Below, in pieces: positions 9,421 to 18,645 of a stretch of 64,000 nt of DNA. Both the position numbers and the translations under genes were made by a program. Location: positions 372,001 through 436,000 of the forward strand of contig NZ_PYGK01000005.1 in assembly GCF_003014595.1 (NCBI RefSeq), given 5' to 3'. Every line of letters begins with the position of its first letter. Positions within the stretch are counted from its first letter, which is position 1. Below the pieces are notes generated by a model, which was not told the origin of the DNA, did no database searches, and saw only the letters and a program-made list of their open reading frames with translations. The stretch comes from Chitinophaga ginsengisoli (GTDB lineage: Bacteria; Bacteroidota; Bacteroidia; Chitinophagales; Chitinophagaceae).

Positions 9421-11145
9421 CTAATCCAGGAAATTGGTGGTCAGCGTATCCCACACTTCCCTGCCATTACCGTTGAATACCTGTTTCAACGCATACATCC
9501 CGAATCCCTTCGCCTGGGAGAATTCTATTTTAGGCGGCATTACCAGTACAGACGGATTGACTACCGCATCTATCAGTACAGGGCCATCGTGTGCGAAGGC
9601 CTTTTCCAGTGCGGTACCTACATTGGCCGGATCTTCCAGGCGGATGCCTTTAATACCTATTGCCTCGGCCATACGGGCGAAGTCAGGATTTTTCAGATCA
9701 GTGCCATGAGGCGGAAGCCCTGCTACCTTCATTTCCATCGCCACAAAGCCTAAAGAGCTATTATTAAACACGACAATCTTCACTGGCAGATTATACTGCG
9801 CTATCGTGAGAATATCTCCCATCATCATGGCAAAGCCACCATCTCCTGACAGGGAGATCACCTGTCTGCCGGGATAGGTCAATTGTGCCCCGATAGCCTG
9901 CGGCATAGCGCTGGCCATCGAGCCATGATTGAATGACCCCAACAGCCGCTGCCCTTTTTTCATTTGCAGATAACGGGCTGCCCATACCGTAGGCTCCCCC
10001 ACATCGGCCGTAAAAACGGCATTATCTGACGCCAGTTCATTGATCATATGCGCCAGGTATTCCGGTTGTATAGGCGTCTTTTCGGCCTTTCCGCTAGCCT
10101 GGCCATCGAGTGTTGCCCGGCTGCTCCTGTAGTGTTCCACGCACCTGTCCAGGTAAGAGCGGTCCGTTTTCCGTTTTACCAGTGGCAGCAGGCAATGAAG
10201 GGTTTCCTTCACATCTCCTACCAGGCCAAGGGTGATATTACAACGCCTGCCAAGGCGCTCCGCCCGGATGTCTATCTGTGCGATCTGCGCCCGGGAAGGG
10301 AACCAGTCCTTGTAAGGGAAATCAGTTCCCAGCATGATCACCAGGTCGCTGTTTTCCATAGCATGATAACCGGAAGAAAAGCCTATCAGGCCTGTCATAC
10401 CCACATCAAAGGGATTATCATATTCCACATATTCTTTTCCACGCAGGGCATGCACCATGGGAGAAAGCAGCTTTTCCCCTGCAGCGATCAGTTCATCATG
10501 TGCACCGGCACAACCGCTGCCGCAGAGCAGGGTGATCTTTTCTGAGTGGTTGATCAGTTCTGCCAGTTTATTCAGTTCACCGTCGGAAGGACGTATGGTG
10601 GGGCGGCTGATCATCAGAGGATGTTCCAAACCATTGCTTTCTATGGTCTGCATGGCTACATCGCCTGAGAGGGCAATCACGGCTACGCCGCCGAGTCCGA
10701 CGGCATTTTGCATGGCGATCTGCAATACCCTTGGCATCTGCCGGGCGGAGGCAATGGTCTCGCAATAGTGGCTGCACTCCCGGAAAAGGGATTCTGGCCG
10801 CGTTTCCTGAAAATAGGCGGTACCTATCTCCGTGCTGGGGATCTGGGCAGCGATTGCCAGCACAGGGGCCATGCTCCTGTGGGCATCGTACAATCCGTTA
10901 ATGAGGTGCATATTACCAGGGCCGCAGCTGCCGGCACATACTGCCAGCTTCCCTGTTAACTGTGCTTCCGCGCCCGCGGCAAAGGCTGCCGCTTCCTCAT
11001 GGCGGTAATGTATCCATTCTATTTCATCATGCTGGCGGATCTCGTCCGTAATACTGTTCAGGGAATCTCCCACCACACCATGTACTCTTTTGACACCAGC
11101 GGCTACCAGTTGTTCGACTATTTGTGCAGCAATCGTTTTGGGCAT
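9421..11145 (-). CDS. poxB: Thiamine-diphosphate-dependent pyruvate oxidase/dehydrogenase (PoxB-like)
   Basis: A 574-residue protein with the three-domain layout of ThDP enzymes. The N-terminal Pyr domain carries the catalytic glutamate (RHEEAAA, E50). A central FAD/nucleotide-binding-like domain follows. The C-terminal PP domain has the ThDP/Mg motif GDGG (D435) ending in NN (461-462). The length and the motifs fit the ubiquinone-dependent PoxB group that oxidatively decarboxylates pyruvate to acetate and CO2 with electrons going to quinone. Related acetolactate synthases have the same fold, but the C-terminal tail (PPKIEFSQAKGFGMYALKQVFNG) is PoxB-like. It is transcribed alone. Confidence 0.85.
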   Translation of the reverse strand: MPKTIAAQIVEQLVAAGVKRVHGVVGDSLNSITDEIRQHDEIEWIHYRHEEAAAFAAGAEAQLTGKLAVCAGSCGPGNMHLINGLYDAHRSMAPVLAIAAQIPSTEIGTAYFQETRPESLFRECSHYCETIASARQMPRVLQIAMQNAVGLGGVAVIALSGDVAMQTIESNGLEHPLMISRPTIRPSDGELNKLAELINHSEKITLLCGSGCAGAHDELIAAGEKLLSPMVHALRGKEYVEYDNPFDVGMTGLIGFSSGYHAMENSDLVIMLGTDFPYKDWFPSRAQIAQIDIRAERLGRRCNITLGLVGDVKETLHCLLPLVKRKTDRSYLDRCVEHYRSSRATLDGQASGKAEKTPIQPEYLAHMINELASDNAVFTADVGEPTVWAARYLQMKKGQRLLGSFNHGSMASAMPQAIGAQLTYPGRQVISLSGDGGFAMMMGDILTIAQYNLPVKIVVFNNSSLGFVAMEMKVAGLPPHGTDLKNPDFARMAEAIGIKGIRLEDPANVGTALEKAFAHDGPVLIDAVVNPSVLVMPPKIEFSQAKGFGMYALKQVFNGNGREVWDTLTTNFLD

Positions 11146-11241
11146 AAAACAAAGTATTATTTACTTAAATGTACACTTAATATCAACGTGTTATAACTCA
11201 GTAAGGATTCTGCCAACAGAAACCGTGATCTGTACAAAAAA

Positions 11242-11258
11242 ACTGAAGCAGTCACCAT
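11242..11258. promoter_or_regulatory. Direct-repeat operator candidate, copy 1
   Basis: ACTGAAGCAGTCACCAT, matching 14 of 17 positions of the first of two tandem copies at 11765 and 11786. It lies about 50 bp before the short AraC-type gene, suggesting autoregulation. Confidence 0.4.
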
Positions 11259-11306
11259 TTTTGTACCGGCAGATTGTCTTATACTTGCTGCTTAAACGTA
11301 GACGTC

Positions 11307-11759
11307 ATGATCACAGCGGTAACAACTCCGGCCGGAAATAATGCCATTTTAAAGGGTATCACAAAGGAACAGGCAGCGCAGATCAAAATCCCGAAAAAAT
11401 TTATCAGCCGTAAGGAAGAGATCTACCGGGATTATCTCAGACTGGTAGATGAGCACCTGGCTGACATCGTAGCAGAGCGGACAGACAAAATGAATGAGCT
11501 CAGAGATTTTGCCGAGGCATTGTTCATTCACCCTACACACCTCAGCAATGTCATCAAAGAACATACCGGCTATCACCCTTGTTTCTTCTATGAGGAAAAG
11601 CTGTTGAAGCTTGCGAAGGAATTGTTGCTGGACAACAAACGCTCTGTAGCAGATGTGGCCTATTTACTCACCTACGACCCTTCCAACTTTACCAAGTGGT
11701 TTAAATCATTTGAAGGAATAACCCCCACACAATTCAGGCGCTTACATCAGCAGGCTTAA
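11307..11759 (+). CDS. Short AraC-family DNA-binding protein
   Basis: A 150-residue protein from ATG 11307; an upstream TTG at 11274 is less likely. The C-terminal 95 residues form the AraC double helix-turn-helix (ALFIHPTHLSNVIKEHTGYHP, then SVADVAYLLTYDPSNFTKWFKSFEGITPTQFRR). The N-terminal part is only about 50 residues, too short for a cupin sensor domain, so it is a stand-alone DNA binder or has lost its sensor. The next gene on the same strand is an SDR whose leader carries two copies of a 17-bp repeat also found upstream of this gene, so it probably regulates both. Confidence 0.8.
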   Translation: MITAVTTPAGNNAILKGITKEQAAQIKIPKKFISRKEEIYRDYLRLVDEHLADIVAERTDKMNELRDFAEALFIHPTHLSNVIKEHTGYHPCFFYEEKLLKLAKELLLDNKRSVADVAYLLTYDPSNFTKWFKSFEGITPTQFRRLHQQA

Positions 11760-11764
11760 AAAAT

Positions 11765-11802
11765 ACTGAAGTAGGTACCATTTTTACTGAAGAGGGTACC
11801 AT
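11765..11802. promoter_or_regulatory. Tandem 17-bp direct repeats before the SDR gene
   Basis: ACTGAAGTAGGTACCAT at 11765-11781 and ACTGAAGAGGGTACCAT at 11786-11802 agree at 15 of 17 positions and are spaced 21 bp, two helical turns. This is the arrangement expected for AraC-type activator half-sites. A third related copy is at 11242. Confidence 0.5.
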
Positions 11803-11827
11803 CATCCCCGTACGCTGATGTGCCAAC

Positions 11828-11856
11828 TTTGTACTGTAAATCAAACACAGTACAAA
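11828..11856. promoter_or_regulatory. Perfect inverted repeat abutting the SDR start codon
   Basis: TTTGTACTGT (11828-11837) and ACAGTACAAA (11847-11856) are exact inverted 10-mers with a 9-nt spacer. The right arm ends immediately before ATG 11857. It could be a repressor site, or an RNA hairpin masking the translation start. Confidence 0.5.
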
Positions 11857-12621
11857 ATGAAAACAACGAAGAAAATAGCACTTGTAACCGGTGGCAGCCG
11901 CGGATTAGGTAAGAATATGGTGATGGAACTGGCAAAAGACGGACATCATGTTGTATTCACTTATAACAGTAAAAAAGAAGAAGCGCAGCTCGTCATTGCC
12001 GAGGTAGAGAAACTTAATGTACAGGCGATAGCACTACAACTAAATGTAGGTGACACTAAATCGTTCCCCGCTTTTAAAGCCAATCTGCTACAGGCCCTGA
12101 AAGAGAAATGGGATACTGCAAATATTGATTTCCTGGTGAACAATGCCGGTATTGACCGCGCCTCTCTCATCTCCGACACAATTGAGGAAGACTTTGATGA
12201 TTTGATGAACACCCACTTCAAAGGCGCTTATTTCCTTACACAGACCTTACTGAATGTGATTGCTGATGGTGGAAGGATCGTGAACATCTCCACTGGTCTG
12301 GCAAGGTTTGTAACACCTGGTTATGCTGCGTATTCTTCCATGAAAGCAGCCATATATAACTTCACAAAATACCTGGCAAAGGAACTGGGGCCAAGAAAGA
12401 TCAACGCCAATGTAGTAGCCCCTGGTATTATCGAAACGGACTTCACCCGTGAAGCGCTGGAAAATCATCCTGGTGCAAAAGAATACCTGTCAACCCAGAT
12501 AGCATTGGGACGTGTTGGTGTGCCAGAAGATATAGGCGGTGTGGTTGCCTTCCTCTGCAGTGAAAGGGCCAGGTGGATCACCGCTCAGTGTATAGAAGCA
12601 TCCGGCGGAATGTTTCTGTAA
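11857..12621 (+). CDS. Short-chain dehydrogenase/reductase
   Basis: A 254-residue classical SDR. It has a nucleotide-binding TGGSRGLG (11-18), NNAG at the end of beta-4, a catalytic region NISTG (T146 at the position of the usual Ser) and YSSMK (Y159, K163). The C-terminal segment WITAQCIEASGGMFL is typical of FabG-like enzymes. The start is ATG 11857, because upstream in-frame codons run through an inverted repeat. The substrate is unknown. A strong terminator follows at 12651. Confidence 0.9.
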   Translation: MKTTKKIALVTGGSRGLGKNMVMELAKDGHHVVFTYNSKKEEAQLVIAEVEKLNVQAIALQLNVGDTKSFPAFKANLLQALKEKWDTANIDFLVNNAGIDRASLISDTIEEDFDDLMNTHFKGAYFLTQTLLNVIADGGRIVNISTGLARFVTPGYAAYSSMKAAIYNFTKYLAKELGPRKINANVVAPGIIETDFTREALENHPGAKEYLSTQIALGRVGVPEDIGGVVAFLCSERARWITAQCIEASGGMFL

Positions 12622-12650
12622 CAGTACAAAGAACGATGAATGGCGAAAAG

Positions 12651-12684
12651 GGTTGTAAACTATTGTTTGCAGCCTTTTTTTTTT
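12651..12684 (+). terminator. Intrinsic terminator after the SDR gene
   Basis: A 10-bp stem (GGTTGTAAAC/GTTTGCAGCC, two G-U pairs) with loop TATT, followed by ten T residues. Confidence 0.85.
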
Positions 12685-12822
12685 ACTCAATACCGGACAG
12701 GGAATGTCTCAAAAATGAACATATGGGTATAAGTATAATGCGTAGTCGTTTTTATAATAGAAATATATAGATTGGCATTGGCTTGGTGAATGAACATGCC
12801 GAATAGTCTAACACGCCCACCG

Positions 12823-15186
12823 ATGCTTAAAAACTACCTAAAAATAGCCTGGCGAAACCTGATGAAGGATCGCCAGTTTACGTTGCTTAATCTGGTTGGT
12901 TTGTCTACCGGATTGACCTGCGCAATACTGATCTATCTATGGATCAATGATGAAGTACATGTTGACAGGTTTCATGAGAAGGACGGTCAGCTTTACCAGG
13001 TAATGACCAATGTAGAAAATTCGGAAGGTGTACAAACAATGACGGCTACACCGGGCATCCTGGCAAGGACCCTGAAAGCTGACCTGCCGGAAGTGGAATA
13101 TGCTGCTGCCGTTATTTATCCTTACTGGTCGGGAGAGACTACATTGTCTGTGAAAGAAGAGAACCTGAATGCAGTAGGCTACTATGCCGAAAAGGACTAT
13201 TTCAACATTTTTTCTTACCCGCTTTTACAGGGAAATAAAGACCAGGTCCTGGCAGATAAGAACAATATTGTTATCTCAAAACAGCTGGCACTAAAACTGT
13301 TTCATACCACAGAAAATGTAGTTGGCCGTACTATTGAGTGGCAGCATGAAAAGCAATACCAGGTATCAGGTGTGTTTGATGATATTCCTGACAACTCCTC
13401 CGTAAAGCATGATTATGTCCTGCCTTTTGACATATACCTGGAACAATATTCCTTCCTGAATTCCTGGGGAAATATCGACCCCGCTACTTACCTGGTATTA
13501 AAGAAAGGCACACATATAGATCGGTTCAATAAAAAGATTGCAGACTTCACCAGGACTAAAGATAAGCAGGCAGGCTATAAACTGTTTGCCCGCCGTTATT
13601 CATCGGGGTACTTATACAATCGGTATGTGAATGGTATGCTGGCAGGAGGAAGGATAGAGTATGTGCGGATGTTCTCCATTATTGCCCTTTTCATTCTCAT
13701 TATAGCCAGTATCAACTTCATGAACCTGTCCACCGCCAAAGCCTCTAAACGACTGAAGGAAGTGGGTATCCGGAAGGTGGTAGGTGCAGACAGAAAGCTG
13801 CTTATTTTCCAATACCTGGGAGAATCAATCCTGATCACTTTCCTGGCACTGGTGGTTACACTGATATTGTTACCTTTTCTATTGCCTGCCTTTAACCATA
13901 TTACCGGCAAGCAGATCTCCCTGCATGCTGATCCTGTGCTGTGGTTGTCTGTTCTGGGCATTACTCTTTTTACGGGCATACTGGCCGGATTTTACCCTGC
14001 CTTTTATCTTTCAGGCTTCAATCCCATTGCCATCCTGAAAGGTAAATTACGGGCTTCTTTAGGGGAAATATGGGTACGGAAAGGATTGGTGATGTTCCAG
14101 TTCATTATTTCTGCCGTATTTATCATTGCTGTACTGGTGGTATATAAACAGATCAGGTATATACAGACAAAGGACCCCGGTTATAATGTAGACAATATTA
14201 TCAGCTTCCAATTGGGATCGGAAGTAGTAACAAAAACGCCGGTGTTTGTGAATGCCATCAAAAACCTGCCCGGAGTAGTAGCCGCATCCAGCATAGACCA
14301 TACCAGTATAGTGGCTGATTATGGTAGTACTTCGGATATTCACTGGGAAGGTAAACAACCGGATAATAAAACCAGTTTCGCTAACATAGGTGTGTACTAT
14401 GGTGCTATTGAGACATTGGGTATGACCATGAAAGAGGGAAGAAGTTTTAATAGTAATGTGAGTGCAGACAGTACGGAGATCATCTTCAATGAAGCTGCCA
14501 TTAAAAGCATGGGACTTAGTAACCCTGTAGGTAAGACCGTAAAGATGTGGGGTGTGAACAGGAAAATAGCGGGAGTCGTAAAAGACTTTAATTTCGAATC
14601 AGTACATGAGCAGGTAAAACCCTTTGCCATGCGACTGGAGCCTGCAGCTACCTACAGGATACTGGTCAGGATCAAAGCCGGTAAGAACCGTGAAACGATA
14701 GACCAGCTACGCAATGCTTATGAGAAATTTGATCCCGGATTTCCCTTCGTTTATAAATTCGTCGATAGTGAATACCAGTCGCAATATACTGCTGAAAACC
14801 GCCTGGGCGCTTTATCCGCGTATGCCGCAGGACTGGCAATTGTGATATCCTGCCTTGGTTTGTTTGGTCTGGCTGCTTTCACCGCACAAAGAAGAAATAA
14901 GGAGATCGGCATCCGCAAAGTACTGGGAGCATCAGAAAGAAGCGTAGTGGTCATGCTGTCGGCTGATTTCCTGAAGCTGGTGCTGGTCGCTGTTTTTATC
15001 GCCTTCCCCCTGGCCTGGTGGCTCATGGATCAATGGCTGGCCGGTTTTGCCTATCGTACAGCTATTGGGGCAGATGTATTTTTAGTCGCCGGTATCGCCA
15101 CTGTGTTTATCACATTGATGATTGTTAGTTATCAGGGTATCAGGGCCTCGCTGACAAATCCGGTGAGGAGCCTGAGAGCAGAGTAG
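12823..15186 (+). CDS. MacB/FtsX-type ABC transporter permease
   Basis: A 787-residue inner-membrane protein. Start ATG 12823 is chosen because the next gene, a paralogue, begins with the same MLKNYLK motif; an upstream ATG at 12790 is in frame. There is one N-terminal TM (LLNLVGLSTGLTCAILIYLWI), a large periplasmic MacB-PCD domain, then three TM segments of a first FtsX domain (about 275-410), another periplasmic domain, and a C-terminal FtsX domain with EIGIRKVLGAS. Such eight-TM permeases work with a MacB-like ATPase in peptide or lipid export or mechanotransmission. No ATPase gene is in this window, so the partner must be encoded elsewhere. Confidence 0.88.
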   Translation: MLKNYLKIAWRNLMKDRQFTLLNLVGLSTGLTCAILIYLWINDEVHVDRFHEKDGQLYQVMTNVENSEGVQTMTATPGILARTLKADLPEVEYAAAVIYPYWSGETTLSVKEENLNAVGYYAEKDYFNIFSYPLLQGNKDQVLADKNNIVISKQLALKLFHTTENVVGRTIEWQHEKQYQVSGVFDDIPDNSSVKHDYVLPFDIYLEQYSFLNSWGNIDPATYLVLKKGTHIDRFNKKIADFTRTKDKQAGYKLFARRYSSGYLYNRYVNGMLAGGRIEYVRMFSIIALFILIIASINFMNLSTAKASKRLKEVGIRKVVGADRKLLIFQYLGESILITFLALVVTLILLPFLLPAFNHITGKQISLHADPVLWLSVLGITLFTGILAGFYPAFYLSGFNPIAILKGKLRASLGEIWVRKGLVMFQFIISAVFIIAVLVVYKQIRYIQTKDPGYNVDNIISFQLGSEVVTKTPVFVNAIKNLPGVVAASSIDHTSIVADYGSTSDIHWEGKQPDNKTSFANIGVYYGAIETLGMTMKEGRSFNSNVSADSTEIIFNEAAIKSMGLSNPVGKTVKMWGVNRKIAGVVKDFNFESVHEQVKPFAMRLEPAATYRILVRIKAGKNRETIDQLRNAYEKFDPGFPFVYKFVDSEYQSQYTAENRLGALSAYAAGLAIVISCLGLFGLAAFTAQRRNKEIGIRKVLGASERSVVVMLSADFLKLVLVAVFIAFPLAWWLMDQWLAGFAYRTAIGADVFLVAGIATVFITLMIVSYQGIRASLTNPVRSLRAE

Positions 15187-15264
15187 GAGACTATAATTGG
15201 GAGGGGCTAAACCACCTTTTTATGAATCACGTCCATAAGCGGACATAATAAATAATTCCCTTGT

Positions 15265-17667
15265 ATGCTGAAGAACTATCTTAAAACCGCTTTCCGGAGC
15301 CTGTGGCGCAACAAGCGTTATGCATTTCTCAACATCACCGGTCTTACCCTGGGTATCACTGTTTGCCTTGTGATTTATGTGATCATTCAATATGAGCAAA
15401 GCTTCGATATGTTCCATACGAAGAAAGACCGCATCTACAGAGTAATTACGGTAATGCCGGAGGAAAGTGGCCAAACCAATTATACACAGGCTGTGCCTTT
15501 CCCTGTGCCCACGGCGTTGCCAAACGATTTTTCAGCGTTCGAAAAGGTATCGGGCATTATACAAATGGGTAAAAGACTGGTAACACTGGAAAATGGGAAA
15601 GGCAACATTCAGAAGAAATTTAAACCACTGGTATATTTCCTGCAACCCTCATTCTTCGACATATTTGACTACAGGTGGCTGGCGGGTAATAAAGCTACCG
15701 CGTTGAGCGATCCTAACTCCACGGTGCTGGCACGTTCCACTGCGGAGAAATATTTTGGCGACTGGCACAAGGCCATGGGGCAGGTCGTCAAACTTGACCA
15801 GCACTTCGACCTGACAGTAACAGGTATACTGGATGATCCACCTAAGAACACAGAGTTCCAGTTTGATATGGTGGCAACTTATGCCATGCTTAAAATAAAC
15901 GAGATAAAGGATTGGGTAACGATAGATGATATTCATAATTGCTATGTGCTGTTACGCCCCGGGCAGAATGTGGAGACGATCAACCGGCAATTGATCGCTT
16001 TCTCGAAAAAATATAAAGATCCGAAGAACAAGACCACGCATATGCTACAGTCCCTGGGAGATGTGCACTCAGATAAACGCACGGCGAACTTTATTGGTCG
16101 TGTGGCATCACCTGAACGGATAAGGATGTTGTGGATAATCGCTGCTTTTATTTTACTCATTGCCTGTGTGAACTTCATCAATCTGGCCACTGCACAGGCA
16201 GTGAACCGTGCGCGTGAAATCGGGGTGCGCAAGGTATTGGGCAGCAACCGCTGGCAGCTGAAAATACAGTTCCTGTCTGAAACTGCCATGCTGGTGTTAA
16301 CATCCCTTTTACTTGCCTTAGTGTTGGCATTGTGCACGCTTCCATTTATCAGCAGGGTGATGGACCTGCCGCTGGATGCAGGTATGCTGGCTGCCTATAA
16401 CGTATATATCTTACTGTGCTGCATCTTCCTGGCCGTTACCTTGCTGGCAGGCTTTTATCCTTCCATTATCGTGTCGGCTTTCAATCCCATCAATGCACTG
16501 AAGAGCAAGATCGCAGCCAGCAAAAAGACAGGTGGCATCTCCCTGCGCCGTGGTCTGGTGGTTTTCCAGTTCATTATTACGCAGGCATTGATTATTGGTA
16601 CGCTGATCATCCTGCAGCAGATGAATTACTTTCACAAGCAATCCATGGGTTTTACCCGGGATGCCATTGTGAACGTATCTTTGAGTAAGGACAGCGCGGC
16701 CAATGCAAAGATTGCTTATCTCCGGGACCAGCTGCAACACATCAAAGGCGTACAGGAAGTGAGCTTTTCCGACGCCGCACCTTCCAGTAATGGTAACTGG
16801 TGGACAGGCTTTAGATTTGATCATCAGGCAGAAGAAACCAAATTCCCGTCCGTCACACGTTGGGTGGATTATAACTTTCTCAATACCTACGATATCAAAC
16901 TCATAGCCGGCCGCAACCTCACCCGCACAGATTCCGTATGCGAGTTCCTGGTCAACGAAACCCTGGTTCAAAAGTTAGGTTTGAAACCAGCGGATGTGCT
17001 CAATAAAAATATGGATATATGGGGTGGAAGGATCCAGGGTATGATTGTGGGAGTGGTGAAAGATTTTGCTGCCGGTTCGCTGAAAGAGGCGGTGGCGCCC
17101 GTATTCATGAGCAATTTGAAACAGCGCTTCAGTAGTGTGGGGATAAGGCTGACCGCTGGAGCCGATGTTCCGGCTTCTCTAACAGCTATTGAGAAACTTT
17201 GGAGCGAGAACTTTCCTGAACAGATCTTTGAATACCAGTTCCTCGATCAGCGGATAGCGGAATATTATAAGGAAGAACGACAGCTGGCGCAATTGTATGA
17301 GATCTTTGCAGGCATTGCCATATTCCTTAGCTGTCTGGGCTTATACGGTCTTGCATCATTTATGGCAATACAACGTATCAAGGAAGTAGGTGTGCGCAAA
17401 GTGCTGGGGGCGACACCCACTCATATTTTATACCTTTTTTCGAGGGAGTTTATCCTGCTGATAGGTATCGCGTTTGTAATTGCAACCCCGCTGGTATGGT
17501 ATTTCATGTATAACTGGCTCAATAACTTCGTGAACCGGATAGACATTAACTGGAGCGTTTTTGTGGCTGGAGGTATGGCGGCACTGGTCATAGCGCTGAT
17601 CACTGTCAGCTCACAAGCTATCAGGGCGGCCATGATGAATCCTGTAGACAGTTTGAAAGCCGATTGA
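15265..17667 (+). CDS. MacB/FtsX-type ABC transporter permease (tandem paralogue)
   Basis: An 800-residue paralogue of the preceding gene with the same order of parts: an N-terminal TM (AFLNITGLTLGITVCLVIYVII), a MacB-PCD periplasmic domain, a first FtsX domain around 290-420 (REIGVRKVLGSNRWQL), a second periplasmic domain and a C-terminal FtsX domain (KEVGVRKVLGATPTHIL). It lies 78 nt downstream and was probably produced by tandem duplication. The two may form a heterodimer on a shared ATPase, but this is inferred. Confidence 0.88.
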   Translation: MLKNYLKTAFRSLWRNKRYAFLNITGLTLGITVCLVIYVIIQYEQSFDMFHTKKDRIYRVITVMPEESGQTNYTQAVPFPVPTALPNDFSAFEKVSGIIQMGKRLVTLENGKGNIQKKFKPLVYFLQPSFFDIFDYRWLAGNKATALSDPNSTVLARSTAEKYFGDWHKAMGQVVKLDQHFDLTVTGILDDPPKNTEFQFDMVATYAMLKINEIKDWVTIDDIHNCYVLLRPGQNVETINRQLIAFSKKYKDPKNKTTHMLQSLGDVHSDKRTANFIGRVASPERIRMLWIIAAFILLIACVNFINLATAQAVNRAREIGVRKVLGSNRWQLKIQFLSETAMLVLTSLLLALVLALCTLPFISRVMDLPLDAGMLAAYNVYILLCCIFLAVTLLAGFYPSIIVSAFNPINALKSKIAASKKTGGISLRRGLVVFQFIITQALIIGTLIILQQMNYFHKQSMGFTRDAIVNVSLSKDSAANAKIAYLRDQLQHIKGVQEVSFSDAAPSSNGNWWTGFRFDHQAEETKFPSVTRWVDYNFLNTYDIKLIAGRNLTRTDSVCEFLVNETLVQKLGLKPADVLNKNMDIWGGRIQGMIVGVVKDFAAGSLKEAVAPVFMSNLKQRFSSVGIRLTAGADVPASLTAIEKLWSENFPEQIFEYQFLDQRIAEYYKEERQLAQLYEIFAGIAIFLSCLGLYGLASFMAIQRIKEVGVRKVLGATPTHILYLFSREFILLIGIAFVIATPLVWYFMYNWLNNFVNRIDINWSVFVAGGMAALVIALITVSSQAIRAAMMNPVDSLKAD

Positions 17668-17685
17668 CGAAACAATCACTATTTT

Positions 17686-18516
17686 TCACTCGCCTTCCGG
17701 CGTGCGATTAGCAGGTGCTGCACTGGTAGGGTTATAACCGAAATGCTTTTTAAAAGCAAAGGAAAAGTGAGAAAAGTCTTCGAAACCGGCATCAAGATAA
17801 ACGTCGGATGGTTTCCTCTTCTGCCCGAATATCTGATAATGGGCCAGTTCCAGTCGTTTCTTTGTGAGCCAGCGGCCCGGGGAGGTTTTGAAAACTTTTT
17901 GGAAGTCCTTCTTGAAGGTGGTCAGGCTGCGCCCTGTAAGGTATCCGAATTTTTTAAGCGGCAGATTGTACATAAAATGTTGCTCCATGAAATCGGCCAG
18001 ATCTAATTTGCCCGGTTCATCGAAAACACCTAACAGTCGCTGAACATCCTTATTACAGGCATTCAGCACGGTAAGGCACTCTGCCGTCTTGATCTCCACG
18101 AGGTCAGACGGCAGCTCTTCCTGCATCTCGAAATACGGAAGAAGCGAACTAAAAAAACTATTCAGCAAGGGATGCCTCTCTAAGGCCAGGTGGCCCGGCC
18201 ATTTTCCCTCAGACAGATTTTCTTCTCCTGATCTATAGAACGTCTTGAGTATGGCTTCAGGGAAAACAATTGACAATGATCGAAACGGCTCCCCATTTAC
18301 AGGCAGTTTTGCCATCCTGCCTAATTCATTACGAGGGATCAGTAAGGTCATTCCAGGTGTAAAGCGATGCACCTGATCAGCGTAGGACAGTTCTAATAAT
18401 CCCGCAAGCACATAGACTAAAGCATGCTGCTCAAGCATCAGTTCTCTGCTATAATGCCTTTCCTTTTGACAGGAAACAAATATTCGTCCCTTTACAGCTG
18501 CACCCGGATATTCCAT
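17686..18516 (-). CDS. AraC-family transcriptional regulator
   Basis: A 276-residue protein. The N-terminal ~150 residues look like a cupin-type sensor (LVYVLAGLLELSYADQVHRFTPGMTLLIPRNELGR). The C-terminal ~100 residues are an AraC double HTH (KKFGYLTGRSLTTFKKDFQKVF, then KPSDVYLDAGFEDFSHFSFAFKKHFGYNPT). It lies directly downstream of an NAD-dependent reductase gene on the same strand, whose promoter carries 23-bp-spaced direct repeats of the kind AraC proteins bind. A regulatory link is plausible but unproven. Confidence 0.88.
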   Translation of the reverse strand: MEYPGAAVKGRIFVSCQKERHYSRELMLEQHALVYVLAGLLELSYADQVHRFTPGMTLLIPRNELGRMAKLPVNGEPFRSLSIVFPEAILKTFYRSGEENLSEGKWPGHLALERHPLLNSFFSSLLPYFEMQEELPSDLVEIKTAECLTVLNACNKDVQRLLGVFDEPGKLDLADFMEQHFMYNLPLKKFGYLTGRSLTTFKKDFQKVFKTSPGRWLTKKRLELAHYQIFGQKRKPSDVYLDAGFEDFSHFSFAFKKHFGYNPTSAAPANRTPEGE

Positions 18517-18645
18517 ATGTTAAATTTAAGCATTAATGATTACCCGGCGCCAAATTTTGCATCAGCAACAGGGCGCACGGGTAACTCTTAATCTTAGGAC
18601 TGTCAACATCTTTAATGAATCAAATTAATAAGCTCACTGTCCCGA

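Noticed and set aside
11200..11225. GTAAGGAT near the AraC gene, resembling the -35 box of the ECF promoter
   Set aside because: No CCGAC-type box follows at 12-nt spacing, so it is not a fourth member of the regulon.
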